From the NCBI GenBank assembly GCA_947477885.1, contig CANJUD010000012.1, positions 1 through 64,000 on the forward strand: a stretch of 64,000 nucleotides of DNA, in the 5' to 3' direction. This DNA comes from Bacteroidota bacterium (lineage in GTDB: Bacteria; Bacteroidota; Bacteroidia; UKL13-3). The notes beneath the pieces are model-generated. The model ran no database searches, was not told where the DNA came from, and saw nothing but the letters and a program-made list of their open reading frames with translations. Both the position numbers and the translations under genes were made by a program. Shown piece after piece: positions 42,778 through 51,409 of this stretch (its first letter is position 1; each line of letters opens with the position of its first letter).

Positions 42778-43338
42778 ATGAAAAAAATATATTCGTCTAT
42801 CTTACTATTGTTGCTTGTCACAACTTTTGTAACGGCCCAAACAACTTCACACAAAAAGAAACAAGCTGAAACAAAATCCAGTACTTTTAATTGTCCCAAA
42901 TTCCGCGAATTAAAATGGGGATCTATTAAAGATTCAATCCTTATAAATGGTGCTGCACCCACGTTTGTAAAAGCCAAACTGAAAGAAGATACCTGCGCGT
43001 ATTTTATTCAAGACGACGACATGACCATAGGCACCGTAGTATGCAAAAATATATATTACTCATTTAATGGTGCTGGCCGATTGGTGAAAGTAAGAATGGT
43101 TGTTCCCAAAGCACAAAAATCGGATATGAAATTTATTTTGGAAAGCAAGTTTGAAAAAGCAACAACAATTTTCGATTTATCAAATGCCTATGAATTAATA
43201 TGGAACAATATTGAAGAGGTGAGACTTACGCTAACAGATTATGATGACCCCACTATTGATTTCGTAACTGTAGAATTCACCAGCGATTTTGAAATGACCG
43301 AAGCTAAAAAAATCAACCGTTCAGTCGACGATTTTTAA
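42778..43338 (+). CDS. Secreted hypothetical protein
   Basis: 186 residues with a clear signal peptide (MKKIYSSILLLLLVTTFVTAQ, cleaved after residue ~21). Mature part: mixed alpha/beta with FRELKWGSIKDSILINGAAP and a C-terminal LTLTDYDDPTIDFVTVEF. I do not recognise the family. A promoter element and a strong terminator (43415-43438) bracket it, so it is a single-gene unit. Confidence 0.65.
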   Translation: MKKIYSSILLLLLVTTFVTAQTTSHKKKQAETKSSTFNCPKFRELKWGSIKDSILINGAAPTFVKAKLKEDTCAYFIQDDDMTIGTVVCKNIYYSFNGAGRLVKVRMVVPKAQKSDMKFILESKFEKATTIFDLSNAYELIWNNIEEVRLTLTDYDDPTIDFVTVEFTSDFEMTEAKKINRSVDDF

Positions 43339-43414
43339 GAAACAAAAAATATCTGTCTTGTTAGAACCGAGACGGCTAGGTAAAAATAACAAATGAGTTT
43401 GCCAACACAACCAG

Positions 43415-43438
43415 CCCGCTTCGGTAGCGGGTTTTTTT
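43415..43438 (+). terminator. Rho-independent terminator
   Basis: CCCGCT-TCGGT-AGCGGG stem followed by seven T, downstream of the secreted hypothetical gene. Confidence 0.88.
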
Positions 43439-43442
43439 AACA

Positions 43443-43588
43443 CCAGTAATCAGTAGACAGTAAACAGTGTTCAGTGCCTTGCGGCGGCAGCCACAACATT
43501 TGCTTTGCAAATAGGATACAGCTGATTACTGACTACTAATTGCCGCCGAATGGCACTGTTTACTGACCACTGTTTACTAACTACTAAA
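43443..43588. repeat. Heptamer array with a GC-rich centre, before the ferredoxin gene
   Basis: CAGTAATCAGTAGACAGTAAACAGT and an inverted end (TACTGAC, TACTGTT units). Inner arms CAGTGCC...GGCGGCA (43475-43492) and TGCCGCC...GGCACTG (43541-43557) pair. The second GCCGAATGGCACTG core is identical to the one at 28016-28030. Confidence 0.8.
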
Positions 43589-43894
43589 ATGCGTTTCGAC
43601 TATCATATATTTATCTGTGCCAACCAAAAAGCGGAAGGCAAAGTTTGCTGCGGGCAAGAACGCGGTTTGGAACTGGTTGCAGAGTTTCGCCGTGTGTTAC
43701 GCGATAAAGGACTCCAAGGAAAAGTGCGTGCCCAACGTGCCGGATGCATTGATGCGTGCGACTTTGGACCCAGCGTTGTTATATATCCCGGTGGCGAATA
43801 TTATGGCCATTTAAAACCCGAGAACGTGGAGCGGATTATAGAGGAACATATTATTGGGGGGAAAGCCGTGGAGGAGTTCTTAATAACATTTTAG
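43589..43894 (+). CDS. Small (2Fe-2S) ferredoxin-like protein
   Basis: 101 residues from ATG 43589; an in-frame ATG upstream (43550) starts in the heptamer repeat and is unlikely. Four cysteines in a thioredoxin-like [2Fe-2S] spacing: CANQKAEGKVCC in the first part and RAGCIDACDFGP in the second. The FGPSVVIYPGGEYYGHLKPENVERI segment matches the short 2Fe-2S ferredoxins related to the NuoE C-terminal and CbiX-associated domains. The role is unknown: electron carrier or partner of a reductase. Confidence 0.8.
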   Translation: MRFDYHIFICANQKAEGKVCCGQERGLELVAEFRRVLRDKGLQGKVRAQRAGCIDACDFGPSVVIYPGGEYYGHLKPENVERIIEEHIIGGKAVEEFLITF

Positions 43895-43920
43895 TAGTTT
43901 GTAAATTTAGAAAGAATAAC

Positions 43921-44039
43921 GAACAAGGATTAACGAATTAACATTTTAGAAGTGGCTTTTAGTCTCAGTTTATCGCAGACGGTATTTTACTAGAAGCGTT
44001 TAAAAAACTTCATAAATCAAAAATCGTTAATCCTTGTTC
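43921..44039. repeat. Inverted repeat GAACAAGGATTAACGA, 16-bp perfect arms
   Basis: Arms at 43921-43936 and 44024-44039, separated by ~87 bases that include a CTCAGTTTATCG motif related to the repeat after gltX. Confidence 0.8.
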
Positions 44040-44127
44040 TTAAATCAACTCTTCCAATCACGATTGCCATTCACCGCATTTAGGCTGCCACATGGCCCCA
44101 AATCCTGAATACCGAATCCTGAATCCC

Positions 44128-45321
44128 TTACTTACTCAAATACATACTCTTCTCTTTATATAATTGCCTAAAATAAGGATCATATAAATCTTTGATAAAG
44201 AGTATCGCCTCGCCGGTTGATTTCATTTCGGGGCCAAGTTCTTTTTCTATCTCGGGGAATTTGTTATAAGAAAAAACGGGTTCTTTAATTGCGAATCCTT
44301 CTAGCTTACGCATGATATTAAAGTCTTTCAATTTCTTGGCTCCAAGCATTACTTGGGTAGCAATATTTATATAAGGAACCTGATACGCCTTAGCAATAAA
44401 TGGCACTGTCCGACTCGCACGGGGATTGGCTTCTATCACATATACATAATTATCTTTTATGGCGAATTGTATATTTAATAATCCGCGAACATTGATAGCA
44501 TGTGCAAGTTTCACTGCATAGTCTGTCATGGTTTTTACTACGCCTGCATTGAGGGTGAACGGGGGCAATACGGCTGATGAATCTCCACTATGTATTCCCG
44601 CGGGTTCTATATGTTCCATCACACCTATTATATGTACATCCTCGCCATCGCATATGCAATCAACTTCGGCTTCTTCTGCTCTATCTAAAAAATGATCTAT
44701 TAGTACACGATTGCCTGGCAATTCTCCCATTAAACCTATAACAGCTTGTTCCAAATCTTCATCATTGATTACGATTTTCATCCCTTGACCACCTAGCACA
44801 TAGCTGGGGCGAACGAGCACGGGATAACCCACTTCCTTGGCAACTTTTATTGCTTCCTCCGCAGTTTCTGCAACACCATATGCTGGATATGGAATTCCCA
44901 ATTCTTTTAATAAATCGCTGAACAGGCCACGGTCTTCGGCAAGGTCCATATCTTTATAAGAAGTACCAATAATTTTCACCCCATGCTCTTCCAATTTTTT
45001 TGCAAGCTTCAAAGCGGTTTGTCCGCCGAGTTGTACTATAACACCTTCGGGTTTTTCGTGTAATATAATTTCACGCAAATGTTCCCAAAAAATAGGCTCA
45101 AAATATAATTTATCTGCCATATCAAAATCCGTACTCACAGTTTCTGGATTACAGTTTATCATAATAGCTTCATAGCCGCATTCTTGCGCAGCCATTAGTC
45201 CGTGCACGCAGCTGTAGTCGAACTCAATGCCTTGACCAATGCGGTTGGGGCCTGAACCGAGAACAATGATTTTCTTTTTGGGTGATGGAGCGGATTCGTT
45301 TGATTTTGGATGTTGTTGCAT
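44128..45321 (-). CDS. carB: Carbamoyl-phosphate synthase large subunit, C-terminal half only
   Basis: 397 residues. It matches the second ATP-grasp half of CarB: KKKIIVLGSGPNRIGQGIEF starts where the second half normally begins after the NES(A/I) linker, then GYEAIMINCNPETVSTDFD, GVIVQLGGQTALKL, VRPSYVLGGQGMKIVI, HIEPAGIHSGDSSAVLPPF and NPRASRTVPF. It ends at YKEKSMYLSK, the usual end of CarB in Bacteroidota, which lacks the MGS-type allosteric domain. The first half (~540 residues) is absent; upstream is an unrelated lipoprotein and a terminator. Either the gene is split (carB1 elsewhere) or this is a remnant. The ATP-grasp core looks intact. Confidence 0.85.
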   Translation of the reverse strand: MQQHPKSNESAPSPKKKIIVLGSGPNRIGQGIEFDYSCVHGLMAAQECGYEAIMINCNPETVSTDFDMADKLYFEPIFWEHLREIILHEKPEGVIVQLGGQTALKLAKKLEEHGVKIIGTSYKDMDLAEDRGLFSDLLKELGIPYPAYGVAETAEEAIKVAKEVGYPVLVRPSYVLGGQGMKIVINDEDLEQAVIGLMGELPGNRVLIDHFLDRAEEAEVDCICDGEDVHIIGVMEHIEPAGIHSGDSSAVLPPFTLNAGVVKTMTDYAVKLAHAINVRGLLNIQFAIKDNYVYVIEANPRASRTVPFIAKAYQVPYINIATQVMLGAKKLKDFNIMRKLEGFAIKEPVFSYNKFPEIEKELGPEMKSTGEAILFIKDLYDPYFRQLYKEKSMYLSK

Positions 45322-45336
45322 GGTTTTATATTATAT

Positions 45337-45373
45337 AAAAAAAGCAGCTTCAATATAATCGGCTGCTTTTTTT
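45337..45373 (-). terminator. Rho-independent terminator of the lipoprotein, just before carB
   Basis: Minus strand AAAAAAAGCAGC ... GCTGCTTTTTTT, only about 16 bases upstream of the carB ATG. It reads in both directions. Confidence 0.88.
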
Positions 45374-45394
45374 AATGACTCATTATTATAAATA

Positions 45395-46006
45395 TTATTT
45401 TGTTTTCTTTTCTGTTTTTTTCTCTTTTGTTTCTTTGCCTTCCTTCGCTTCTTTCCCCTCTCCTTTTTCTCCTTCACAAATTCCTTCGCAAGCATTGCAA
45501 TTATTCTCACAGTTTTTCATTTCTGTTTTGAAACAACTGTCATCACTTTTTGGATTAAACTTGGCAATAGTTGCAGCAATATCTGCCACTGCATTTTCGT
45601 ATGCTGCTTTTACTTTTTCTTCGCTTACTTCTTTGTCACCTTTGTCGGCCTTGTCTTTCATCACTTTCAACTCCACAGCTTTGGTTTCGGCCATGGCTAC
45701 GGCTTCTTTATATTCTTTATATGAACTCTCTAAATTCATTGTAATGTCCTCACACGATTTTTTTAATGAATCGCATTCTTTTTCTTTTCCTTTCAAGGGC
45801 TTGCAGCTCATTTTCTCCTCATTCATTTTCTTCATATCGTCTTTAATTTTTACAAGGTCGGCATCAAATGAAGCCAACACCGTTTTAAGGCTGTCGAAGT
45901 TTTTGATATAAGCAGAATCTCCGCCGTCTTTCTTGCCTGATTTGCAAGAAAATAAAACTGTAGAAGCTGTAAAAGCGAGAACAAAAAGAAATTTTAGATT
46001 TTTCAT
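45395..46006 (-). CDS. Lipoprotein with helical, Lys/Glu-rich sequence
   Basis: 203 residues from ATG 46006; the ORF to 46036 adds ten residues in the promoter leader. Lipoprotein signal FVLAFTASTVLFSC with Cys at residue ~20. A long coiled-coil-like region follows (KNFDSLKTVLASFDADLVKI...). Eight or so Cys in the second half include CFKTEMKNCENNCNACEGICEG, which could be a disulfide-rich or metal-binding patch. The C-terminus is highly charged Lys/Glu repeats. No family is recognised. A TACTTTTG element is at 46034-46041 and a terminator follows. Confidence 0.65.
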   Translation of the reverse strand: MKNLKFLFVLAFTASTVLFSCKSGKKDGGDSAYIKNFDSLKTVLASFDADLVKIKDDMKKMNEEKMSCKPLKGKEKECDSLKKSCEDITMNLESSYKEYKEAVAMAETKAVELKVMKDKADKGDKEVSEEKVKAAYENAVADIAATIAKFNPKSDDSCFKTEMKNCENNCNACEGICEGEKGEGKEAKEGKETKEKKTEKKTK

Positions 46007-46033
46007 AAGTGCATTGTGTTTTAATTTGCGGCA

Positions 46034-46041
46034 CAAAAGTA
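46034..46041 (-). promoter_or_regulatory. Bacteroidota -7 element for the lipoprotein
   Basis: Minus strand TACTTTTG, 28-35 bases before the chosen ATG at 46006. It overlaps the longer ORF's start region, so it supports the shorter start. A TTG-like -33 lies near 46065. Confidence 0.55.
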
Positions 46042-46069
46042 ATACCTACTGATTTAATAATTTTCAACA

Positions 46070-46486
46070 ATGGAACAACATTCTATCGACTCAAGCAAAG
46101 CCCCTGAACCCGTGGGTTTATATCCGCATGCCCGCCGTTTGGGCAACCTCCTCTTCCTTTCAGGCGTAGGCCCCCGTGAGCGTGGAACCAAAAAAATCCC
46201 CGGGGTAGAACTCGACGACCAGGGTAATATTACCAGCTACGATATCGCTGCCCAGTGCCATTCGGTTTTCAAAAACGTAAAATATATCCTCGAAGATTCT
46301 GGCAGTAGCTGGAATAATATTATAGACGTAACCGTCTACCTCACCAATATGAAAGACGATTTCCCCATCTATAATAAACTATGGGCCGAGTACTTTGCAG
46401 AAAATCCTCCCTGCAGAACTACGTTGGAGATAAATTGCCTGCCCACGCCCATTGGGATTGAGTTGAAAGTGGTGGCGACTATATAA
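46070..46486 (+). CDS. RidA-family protein (possibly 2-aminomuconate deaminase)
   Basis: 138 residues, the RidA/YjgF trimer fold: GLYPHARRLGNLLFLSGVGPR, then YILEDSGSSWNNIIDVTVYLTNMKDDFP and ENPPCRTTLEINCLP. The family removes reactive enamines/imines; this branch resembles the 2-aminomuconate deaminases of the kynurenine and 3-hydroxyanthranilate path more than classical RidA (inference from the sequence length and the CHSVFKNVKYIL segment). No other kynurenine genes are in view. Confidence 0.85.
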   Translation: MEQHSIDSSKAPEPVGLYPHARRLGNLLFLSGVGPRERGTKKIPGVELDDQGNITSYDIAAQCHSVFKNVKYILEDSGSSWNNIIDVTVYLTNMKDDFPIYNKLWAEYFAENPPCRTTLEINCLPTPIGIELKVVATI

Positions 46487-46794
46487 TAATCTTCTATTGC
46501 CATCCTTCGACTCCACTTCGGCTGTCGCTCAGCGCAGGCTGCTCAGGACGGCATTGTGCAGTGACCCTTCGACTCCACCTCGACTATCGCTCAGTGCAGT
46601 CTGCTCAGGATGGCAAAGATGCTGAAAGGTAGGTGAAATGTAGGTGAAATGGTGAGCAGAAAGTGGTGGCGAAATGGTGAGCGGAGTCGAACCGTGAGCC
46701 GGCAAAATCTGGAAAATGCTCTGACAAACTTTGGGAAATTATATATAGTTTTCAGATACAACAATACATGTTCATTTTATACTTTTGTATTACT
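46487..46794. repeat. Repeat-rich gap of CTTCGACTCC / CTCAGGACGGCA units
   Basis: At least two full copies of the TTCGACTCCACTTCG...GCTCAGGACGGCA type (46497-46615), then the tandem GGTGAGCAGAAAGTGG...GGTGAGCGGAGTCGAACC units (46650-46700). Some parts resemble tRNA T-loop sequence (GTCGAACC) but there is no tRNA fold. Confidence 0.75.
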
Positions 46795-47157
46795 ATGTTA
46801 TACGTTTATATACTTAAATGCTCAGATAATTCTTATTATACTGGTATAACCAATGAACCAGAAGTAAGACTCCTTCAACACAACAATGGCATTAATTCAA
46901 AAGCATATACTTATACAAGAAGGCCTCTAGAAATGTTATATTGTTCCGGATTTACTGATTATAATGATGCTGTATTATGAGAAAAACAAATTAAAAAATG
47001 GACACGAAAAAAGAAGGAAGCCTTAATTAGCGGAGATTGGAACCACTTGAAAGAACTGGCTTCTTGCAAGAATAAAACTTCACATAAGAATATTATTAAG
47101 TTATTCTTCGACTCCGCATCATCCTTCGACTCCGCTCAGGACGGCAATATCGACTAG
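46795..47157 (+). pseudogene. GIY-YIG nuclease gene with an in-frame stop and a repeat-derived tail
   Basis: From ATG 46795 the frame encodes LYVYILKCSDNSYYTGITNEP, which is a GIY-YIG domain, to DAVL, then TGA (46978-46980), then EKQIKKWTRKKKEALISGDWN and LKELA. In the family the residue at the TGA is normally Arg, so CGA (or AGA) to TGA mutation is the simplest cause. After the GIY-YIG part the frame reads FFDSASSFDSAQDG from the CTTCGACTCC repeat and stops at TAG 47155-47157. A full-length product needs stop readthrough. Confidence 0.75.
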
Positions 47158-47401
47158 GTTCAGATCTGCATTCCAAACGACAAATTATAACAAATGCCAA
47201 AGGGCTATGTATGAAAGGTGGTGAAATGGTGAGCGGAGTCTAACCACGAACCACCTAGCATCCTTCGACTCCGCATCATCCTTCGACTCCGCTCAGGACG
47301 GCATTCCGCGGTAAAATGGCGAGCAGAAAGTGGCGGTGAAATAGTGAGCGGAGCCGAACCGTGAACCACCTAGCATCCTTCGACTCCGCTCAGGATGGCA
47401 T
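47108..47401. repeat. Tandem repeat block
   Basis: Two large copies (47217-47305 and 47331-47401) of a unit GGTGAAATGGTGAGCGGAGTC...CACCTAGCATCCTTCG-ACTCCGCTCAGGACGGCATT, plus extra CTTCGACTCC copies at 47106-47149. The block ends at the 3' end of the PKD giant gene. Confidence 0.8.
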
Positions 47402-47404
47402 TTC

Positions 47405-50400
47405 CTACCTCACCAAAGTTAAAAAACCTTTATGGGTTTCATACTTGGTATATCCACGGAAGCGGCACGACAATATCCAATAATAAGTTCCTTCTGAGCA
47501 TTCACCACCTGTATTGAACACACGGCCATTCCAATTTTTACCATCATCACCTTCGCCATCTTCGGAACCAATAAATACCAATTCGCCCCAACGATTATAT
47601 ATATATAAACGATAATCATCTTCACCCAAAATATCAATATCAAATGCATCATTTATAGTATCACCATTTGCAGTAAATGCATTGGGTATCATGAGGTGAT
47701 GCTTAAGAAATGCATGTACTGGTTTACACAAACTATCCCAACAACCTAACTGATTATATGCCCATAAACATATATTAAATATACCAGTATCACCCCCATA
47801 ATTATGCAATGGTGCTACCTCGGTACTTTTATTGGAACTACCCTGCTGGCCTGGGTTCCCAAAATCCCAATTATACTTTACAGCCCATTTTGATTTTTGT
47901 ATCATTTGCACATCGCCTGTTTCCCCAATTTTGGTTGCATCCAAATCAAAGTCTGCTAAAATATTATCTACAAAAATAATTTTCGATATCTGGTGAAAAC
48001 AACTATCATATAATGGCGGTGGAATATTTCCAGGCATATAATGTATGGTATATGTTCCCGATTTGGCATAAGCATGTTTAATAGTTTTTGTTACTGCACT
48101 ATCATAAGTTCCATCGCCCCATTCAACACGATAAAATTTATAGGCGGTATCGCTCCTATCTATCAAATCGAAGTACTGGTGCGGGCATACAGTATCTGGC
48201 TTGGTAAAATCTGCATATAATTCAGGCTGTACGATTACAACTTTTTTAAGTTGAAAATTGGTATCAGGAAATATAGAAGAACAATAATATTTATTTTTTG
48301 TATCCGGATTATATATACTATCTTCACCATACATATATATTTCATAGCGACCGGGTTTTGTATAAGTAAACACAATATCTGTATCGCTGGTGGTTGATAT
48401 AATTGTATTATTGGAATCGCCCATTAACCATATATATCGGGAACAAGTAGTATCGATACTGGTATTGTGAAACCTTACCGTAAGCGGCCCACAGCCTATT
48501 GAGTCGGTTGCGATTTGGAAAGAAGGGATAGGACCTTTTACATATATTTGTTTAGAAATACTATCTTCACACCCTTCCTTATTTCTACTTTTTAGTTTCA
48601 CAGTAAACCATCCATATGATGAATAATTATGATAAGGATTTTGTAAATTACTCCCTCGTTTTCCATCACCAAAATCCCATTCCCACCGCACGGCGGTATC
48701 ATTTACAGGATTATAATCGGGGTCGGAAGTACTGTAACTGGAATCCCAAAGTTGTACATATTCACCGCATAAAAATTTGGTTTTTTTCTGATAGAAGTTG
48801 GTATGAAACTGCAATATATGAATACCAAAATCGGCATAAAAAGTATCTATACAACCTAGGCTATCAATACTTACCAACCACGGATGATATTTACTGGGTT
48901 TCTTATATACATGCGATGGGCGTGTGCCCGATGCTGAATCACCATCCCCAAAATGCCAATATAATTTTTCCAATCGTTTGGGATCTTTGAATAAATATTC
49001 TGGGTCATCATACTTATATTTTCCCACCAAACTCCAATACCACACATCGTCAAAAAACCGAGTAACCGTGCCCGGACATATAATAGTATCTGAAACCGTA
49101 AATGCATTATAATGGCCAATATCTACAAATATATAACTATAGGCACTACACCCATGCAGCTCATGTAAGGTAACCGTGACGGGCCAGTGCCCACTTCCTT
49201 TGTATATATGTTTTTGAGGTTTTATTAACCACTTTGGTCCCTGTATAGTGTCTTTTACTAAGGCACTCCCGTCATTAAAATCCCAAACCGCCACAAACGA
49301 ACTATCTTGAATTGAGTCGACAAGGGATATTTCTACTTCGCCATTTGAACAAACATTGGTATTATTAAGCAACAGTTTTACACGAGGTATATATACTTTA
49401 AACCAATTGTGTTTCCAAACGGTATCGATGCATGAATCTAAATAACCATTGCTTATATCGCAATCTGTATATCTTTTCCCACCGCCCGTTAATCCAACAA
49501 AACCGACAGTTACCCAGCCATCTGAACTACAAGTATAAGCATATCGAGTAACAGGGTTTCCATACTGATCGAGTGTTGGAATTATTGAATCTCTGCAATA
49601 GAAATTTGCTTTATCGCAAGCAGAGTCATAATTAATCCACCATTGTGTGAAATCACATGGGTTTCTAGGAATCATATTTTCTTTATGAAAAGTAACCAAG
49701 GTTAATTTGCAAGCATCAACTCTAGTAAAAGTAAAAGGACTAATTTTTGGAGGACCAATCCACATATAAGTGAGCATAGAATCAACACAATGTAAAATGG
49801 TATCTTCAGCTACAATTTTTACTTGGTAACACCCTTCTTTACTATATAAATGCTTGGCGGGATTATCGTGACTATAATTACAATTTTGATTGGGGTTAAT
49901 TCCCTTGACAGCCCATGTGGTGCACTGTGGAGCATTTTGGTCGCCGAAGTCAATACTCACTTTTCCATTTTTACCTTTTGCTTTTACCCAATCAATACAT
50001 ATAATTAATGGGTCTTTTCCTAGTTTGCATTGATTGTGATTTCTTATCTTTACACTACTATCATTTAATACTGGCCCATTAATATATATAGAATCGGAAA
50101 AGTCTTTTGTGCAAGTACCAAAAAATACAGTCTGATTGAAATAAAATGTCCCCGCTCCATAGTCTTTACTTATATGATAATAGTCCCATCCATTCCCATT
50201 TGCGTAAGGGTCTAATGGCGGGAAAAGCGGTTTATGATGTTCATCATAAAATGTAGTTTTATATCCTTTTATAGAACCTGATATTGGTGGCACACTTACC
50301 CACACATCATTGGTTCCTGAGCATGCATCGGGCACCGTATCTCGCATGATATAACTAGGAACTTGGGGAATATATATTGGTATGATGGTAGTATCTACAC

Positions 50401-51208
50401 AACCCGAATCATTATAACTATATAATTTTACGGTATCATAAACTCCTGCATAAAATGTTTTACAATATTGCAGATTGGTATCTATATAATTCCCCGATTG
50501 CCAGATACGGTGTGAAACATGCGAACCACCTTGTGCTAAAGAAATATCTGAAAAACAAATTCTGGGTGAATCGCAATTTTTGTCAACCGTATCCATATAA
50601 GCCCTGGCCAATAAATCTTGTTTGATTTTAATTTTTACCGCGATTTTTTTGGTACAACCTTTATTGTCTGTTATCTCCATATCTATAATAAAATCACCCG
50701 CTTGATTATAACTATGACATAGATTTTTGTTATTAAGTTGGTTTCCCGTGTCAATATTTGCCGATCCATCACCCCATAATACAATACGTTTCACAAGGTC
50801 AATACTGTCGGGGCTTTTTTTACTTTCATCGGTAATACATACAATATTGCCTACAAAACAATATTGCGATGATGAATTGGTAGAAAACTTGGCAACAGGT
50901 AAATTATATACTGCTATAGTTTTGCTATCGCTGCAGGAACCGCCACCTTGAATATTTGCTTTTACTTTTACGTTATAAGTTCCTGCCTTTGTATATAAAT
51001 TTGCTGGAGACGATAACGTAGATTTCTGCCCATCCCCAAAATCCCAATCATAACTTATTATAGTTTGCGAACCAGCATCCAAATAAAAAACCATACTACT
51101 TCCCAAGCAAGTATAGTTATCGCACTTTATGGCACAAGACTGCGCCGCCGCGTTCAAACACAGCAGATTTATTAGAAAAATGAACAGTAGTTGTTTATTT
51201 CGTATCAA
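47405..51208 (-). CDS. Giant multi-PKD protein with T9SS type B (gliding-motility-like) C-terminal domain
   Basis: 1267 residues from a TTG start that leaves a clean signal peptide (LLFIFLINLLCLNAAAQ). Ten or so PKD repeats, with the WDFGDG / DFGDGQ and Y..AGTY motifs, e.g. WDFGDGQKSTLS, VWDFNDGSALVKD, WEWDFGDGKRGS. The C-terminus is a CHU_C-type T9SS type B signal: IPNAFTANGDTINDAF, YRLYIYNRWGELVF and GTYYWILSCRF. Likely a surface-anchored adhesin or gliding-related filament protein. It has several Cys and no catalytic domain. The 3' side runs into tandem repeats. Confidence 0.92.
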   Translation of the reverse strand: MIRNKQLLFIFLINLLCLNAAAQSCAIKCDNYTCLGSSMVFYLDAGSQTIISYDWDFGDGQKSTLSSPANLYTKAGTYNVKVKANIQGGGSCSDSKTIAVYNLPVAKFSTNSSSQYCFVGNIVCITDESKKSPDSIDLVKRIVLWGDGSANIDTGNQLNNKNLCHSYNQAGDFIIDMEITDNKGCTKKIAVKIKIKQDLLARAYMDTVDKNCDSPRICFSDISLAQGGSHVSHRIWQSGNYIDTNLQYCKTFYAGVYDTVKLYSYNDSGCVDTTIIPIYIPQVPSYIMRDTVPDACSGTNDVWVSVPPISGSIKGYKTTFYDEHHKPLFPPLDPYANGNGWDYYHISKDYGAGTFYFNQTVFFGTCTKDFSDSIYINGPVLNDSSVKIRNHNQCKLGKDPLIICIDWVKAKGKNGKVSIDFGDQNAPQCTTWAVKGINPNQNCNYSHDNPAKHLYSKEGCYQVKIVAEDTILHCVDSMLTYMWIGPPKISPFTFTRVDACKLTLVTFHKENMIPRNPCDFTQWWINYDSACDKANFYCRDSIIPTLDQYGNPVTRYAYTCSSDGWVTVGFVGLTGGGKRYTDCDISNGYLDSCIDTVWKHNWFKVYIPRVKLLLNNTNVCSNGEVEISLVDSIQDSSFVAVWDFNDGSALVKDTIQGPKWLIKPQKHIYKGSGHWPVTVTLHELHGCSAYSYIFVDIGHYNAFTVSDTIICPGTVTRFFDDVWYWSLVGKYKYDDPEYLFKDPKRLEKLYWHFGDGDSASGTRPSHVYKKPSKYHPWLVSIDSLGCIDTFYADFGIHILQFHTNFYQKKTKFLCGEYVQLWDSSYSTSDPDYNPVNDTAVRWEWDFGDGKRGSNLQNPYHNYSSYGWFTVKLKSRNKEGCEDSISKQIYVKGPIPSFQIATDSIGCGPLTVRFHNTSIDTTCSRYIWLMGDSNNTIISTTSDTDIVFTYTKPGRYEIYMYGEDSIYNPDTKNKYYCSSIFPDTNFQLKKVVIVQPELYADFTKPDTVCPHQYFDLIDRSDTAYKFYRVEWGDGTYDSAVTKTIKHAYAKSGTYTIHYMPGNIPPPLYDSCFHQISKIIFVDNILADFDLDATKIGETGDVQMIQKSKWAVKYNWDFGNPGQQGSSNKSTEVAPLHNYGGDTGIFNICLWAYNQLGCWDSLCKPVHAFLKHHLMIPNAFTANGDTINDAFDIDILGEDDYRLYIYNRWGELVFIGSEDGEGDDGKNWNGRVFNTGGECSEGTYYWILSCRFRGYTKYETHKGFLTLVR

Positions 51209-51409
51209 AAAAGTGCAAATAGTTTAACAAATTAAAGTCTTTTTATTTATAGTAGTACAACAATTTATCAAATTGGGTGCATCCTTTTTTTTATTTCGTC
51301 TTGTCTTGATACTTGATACTAGCGACTTGATAATACTTATCCCCAATGTCTATTACTTTTCTTTGCCTATGCTGTTTAACTTTCTTAATTTTGAAACCTT
51401 ATAATTTAT

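Noticed and set aside
46650-46700. A tRNA fragment (GGAGTCGAACC resembles a T-loop)
   Set aside because: It is part of the GGTGAGCGGAGTC repeat; no cloverleaf can be drawn and the motif recurs at 47231 and 47349.
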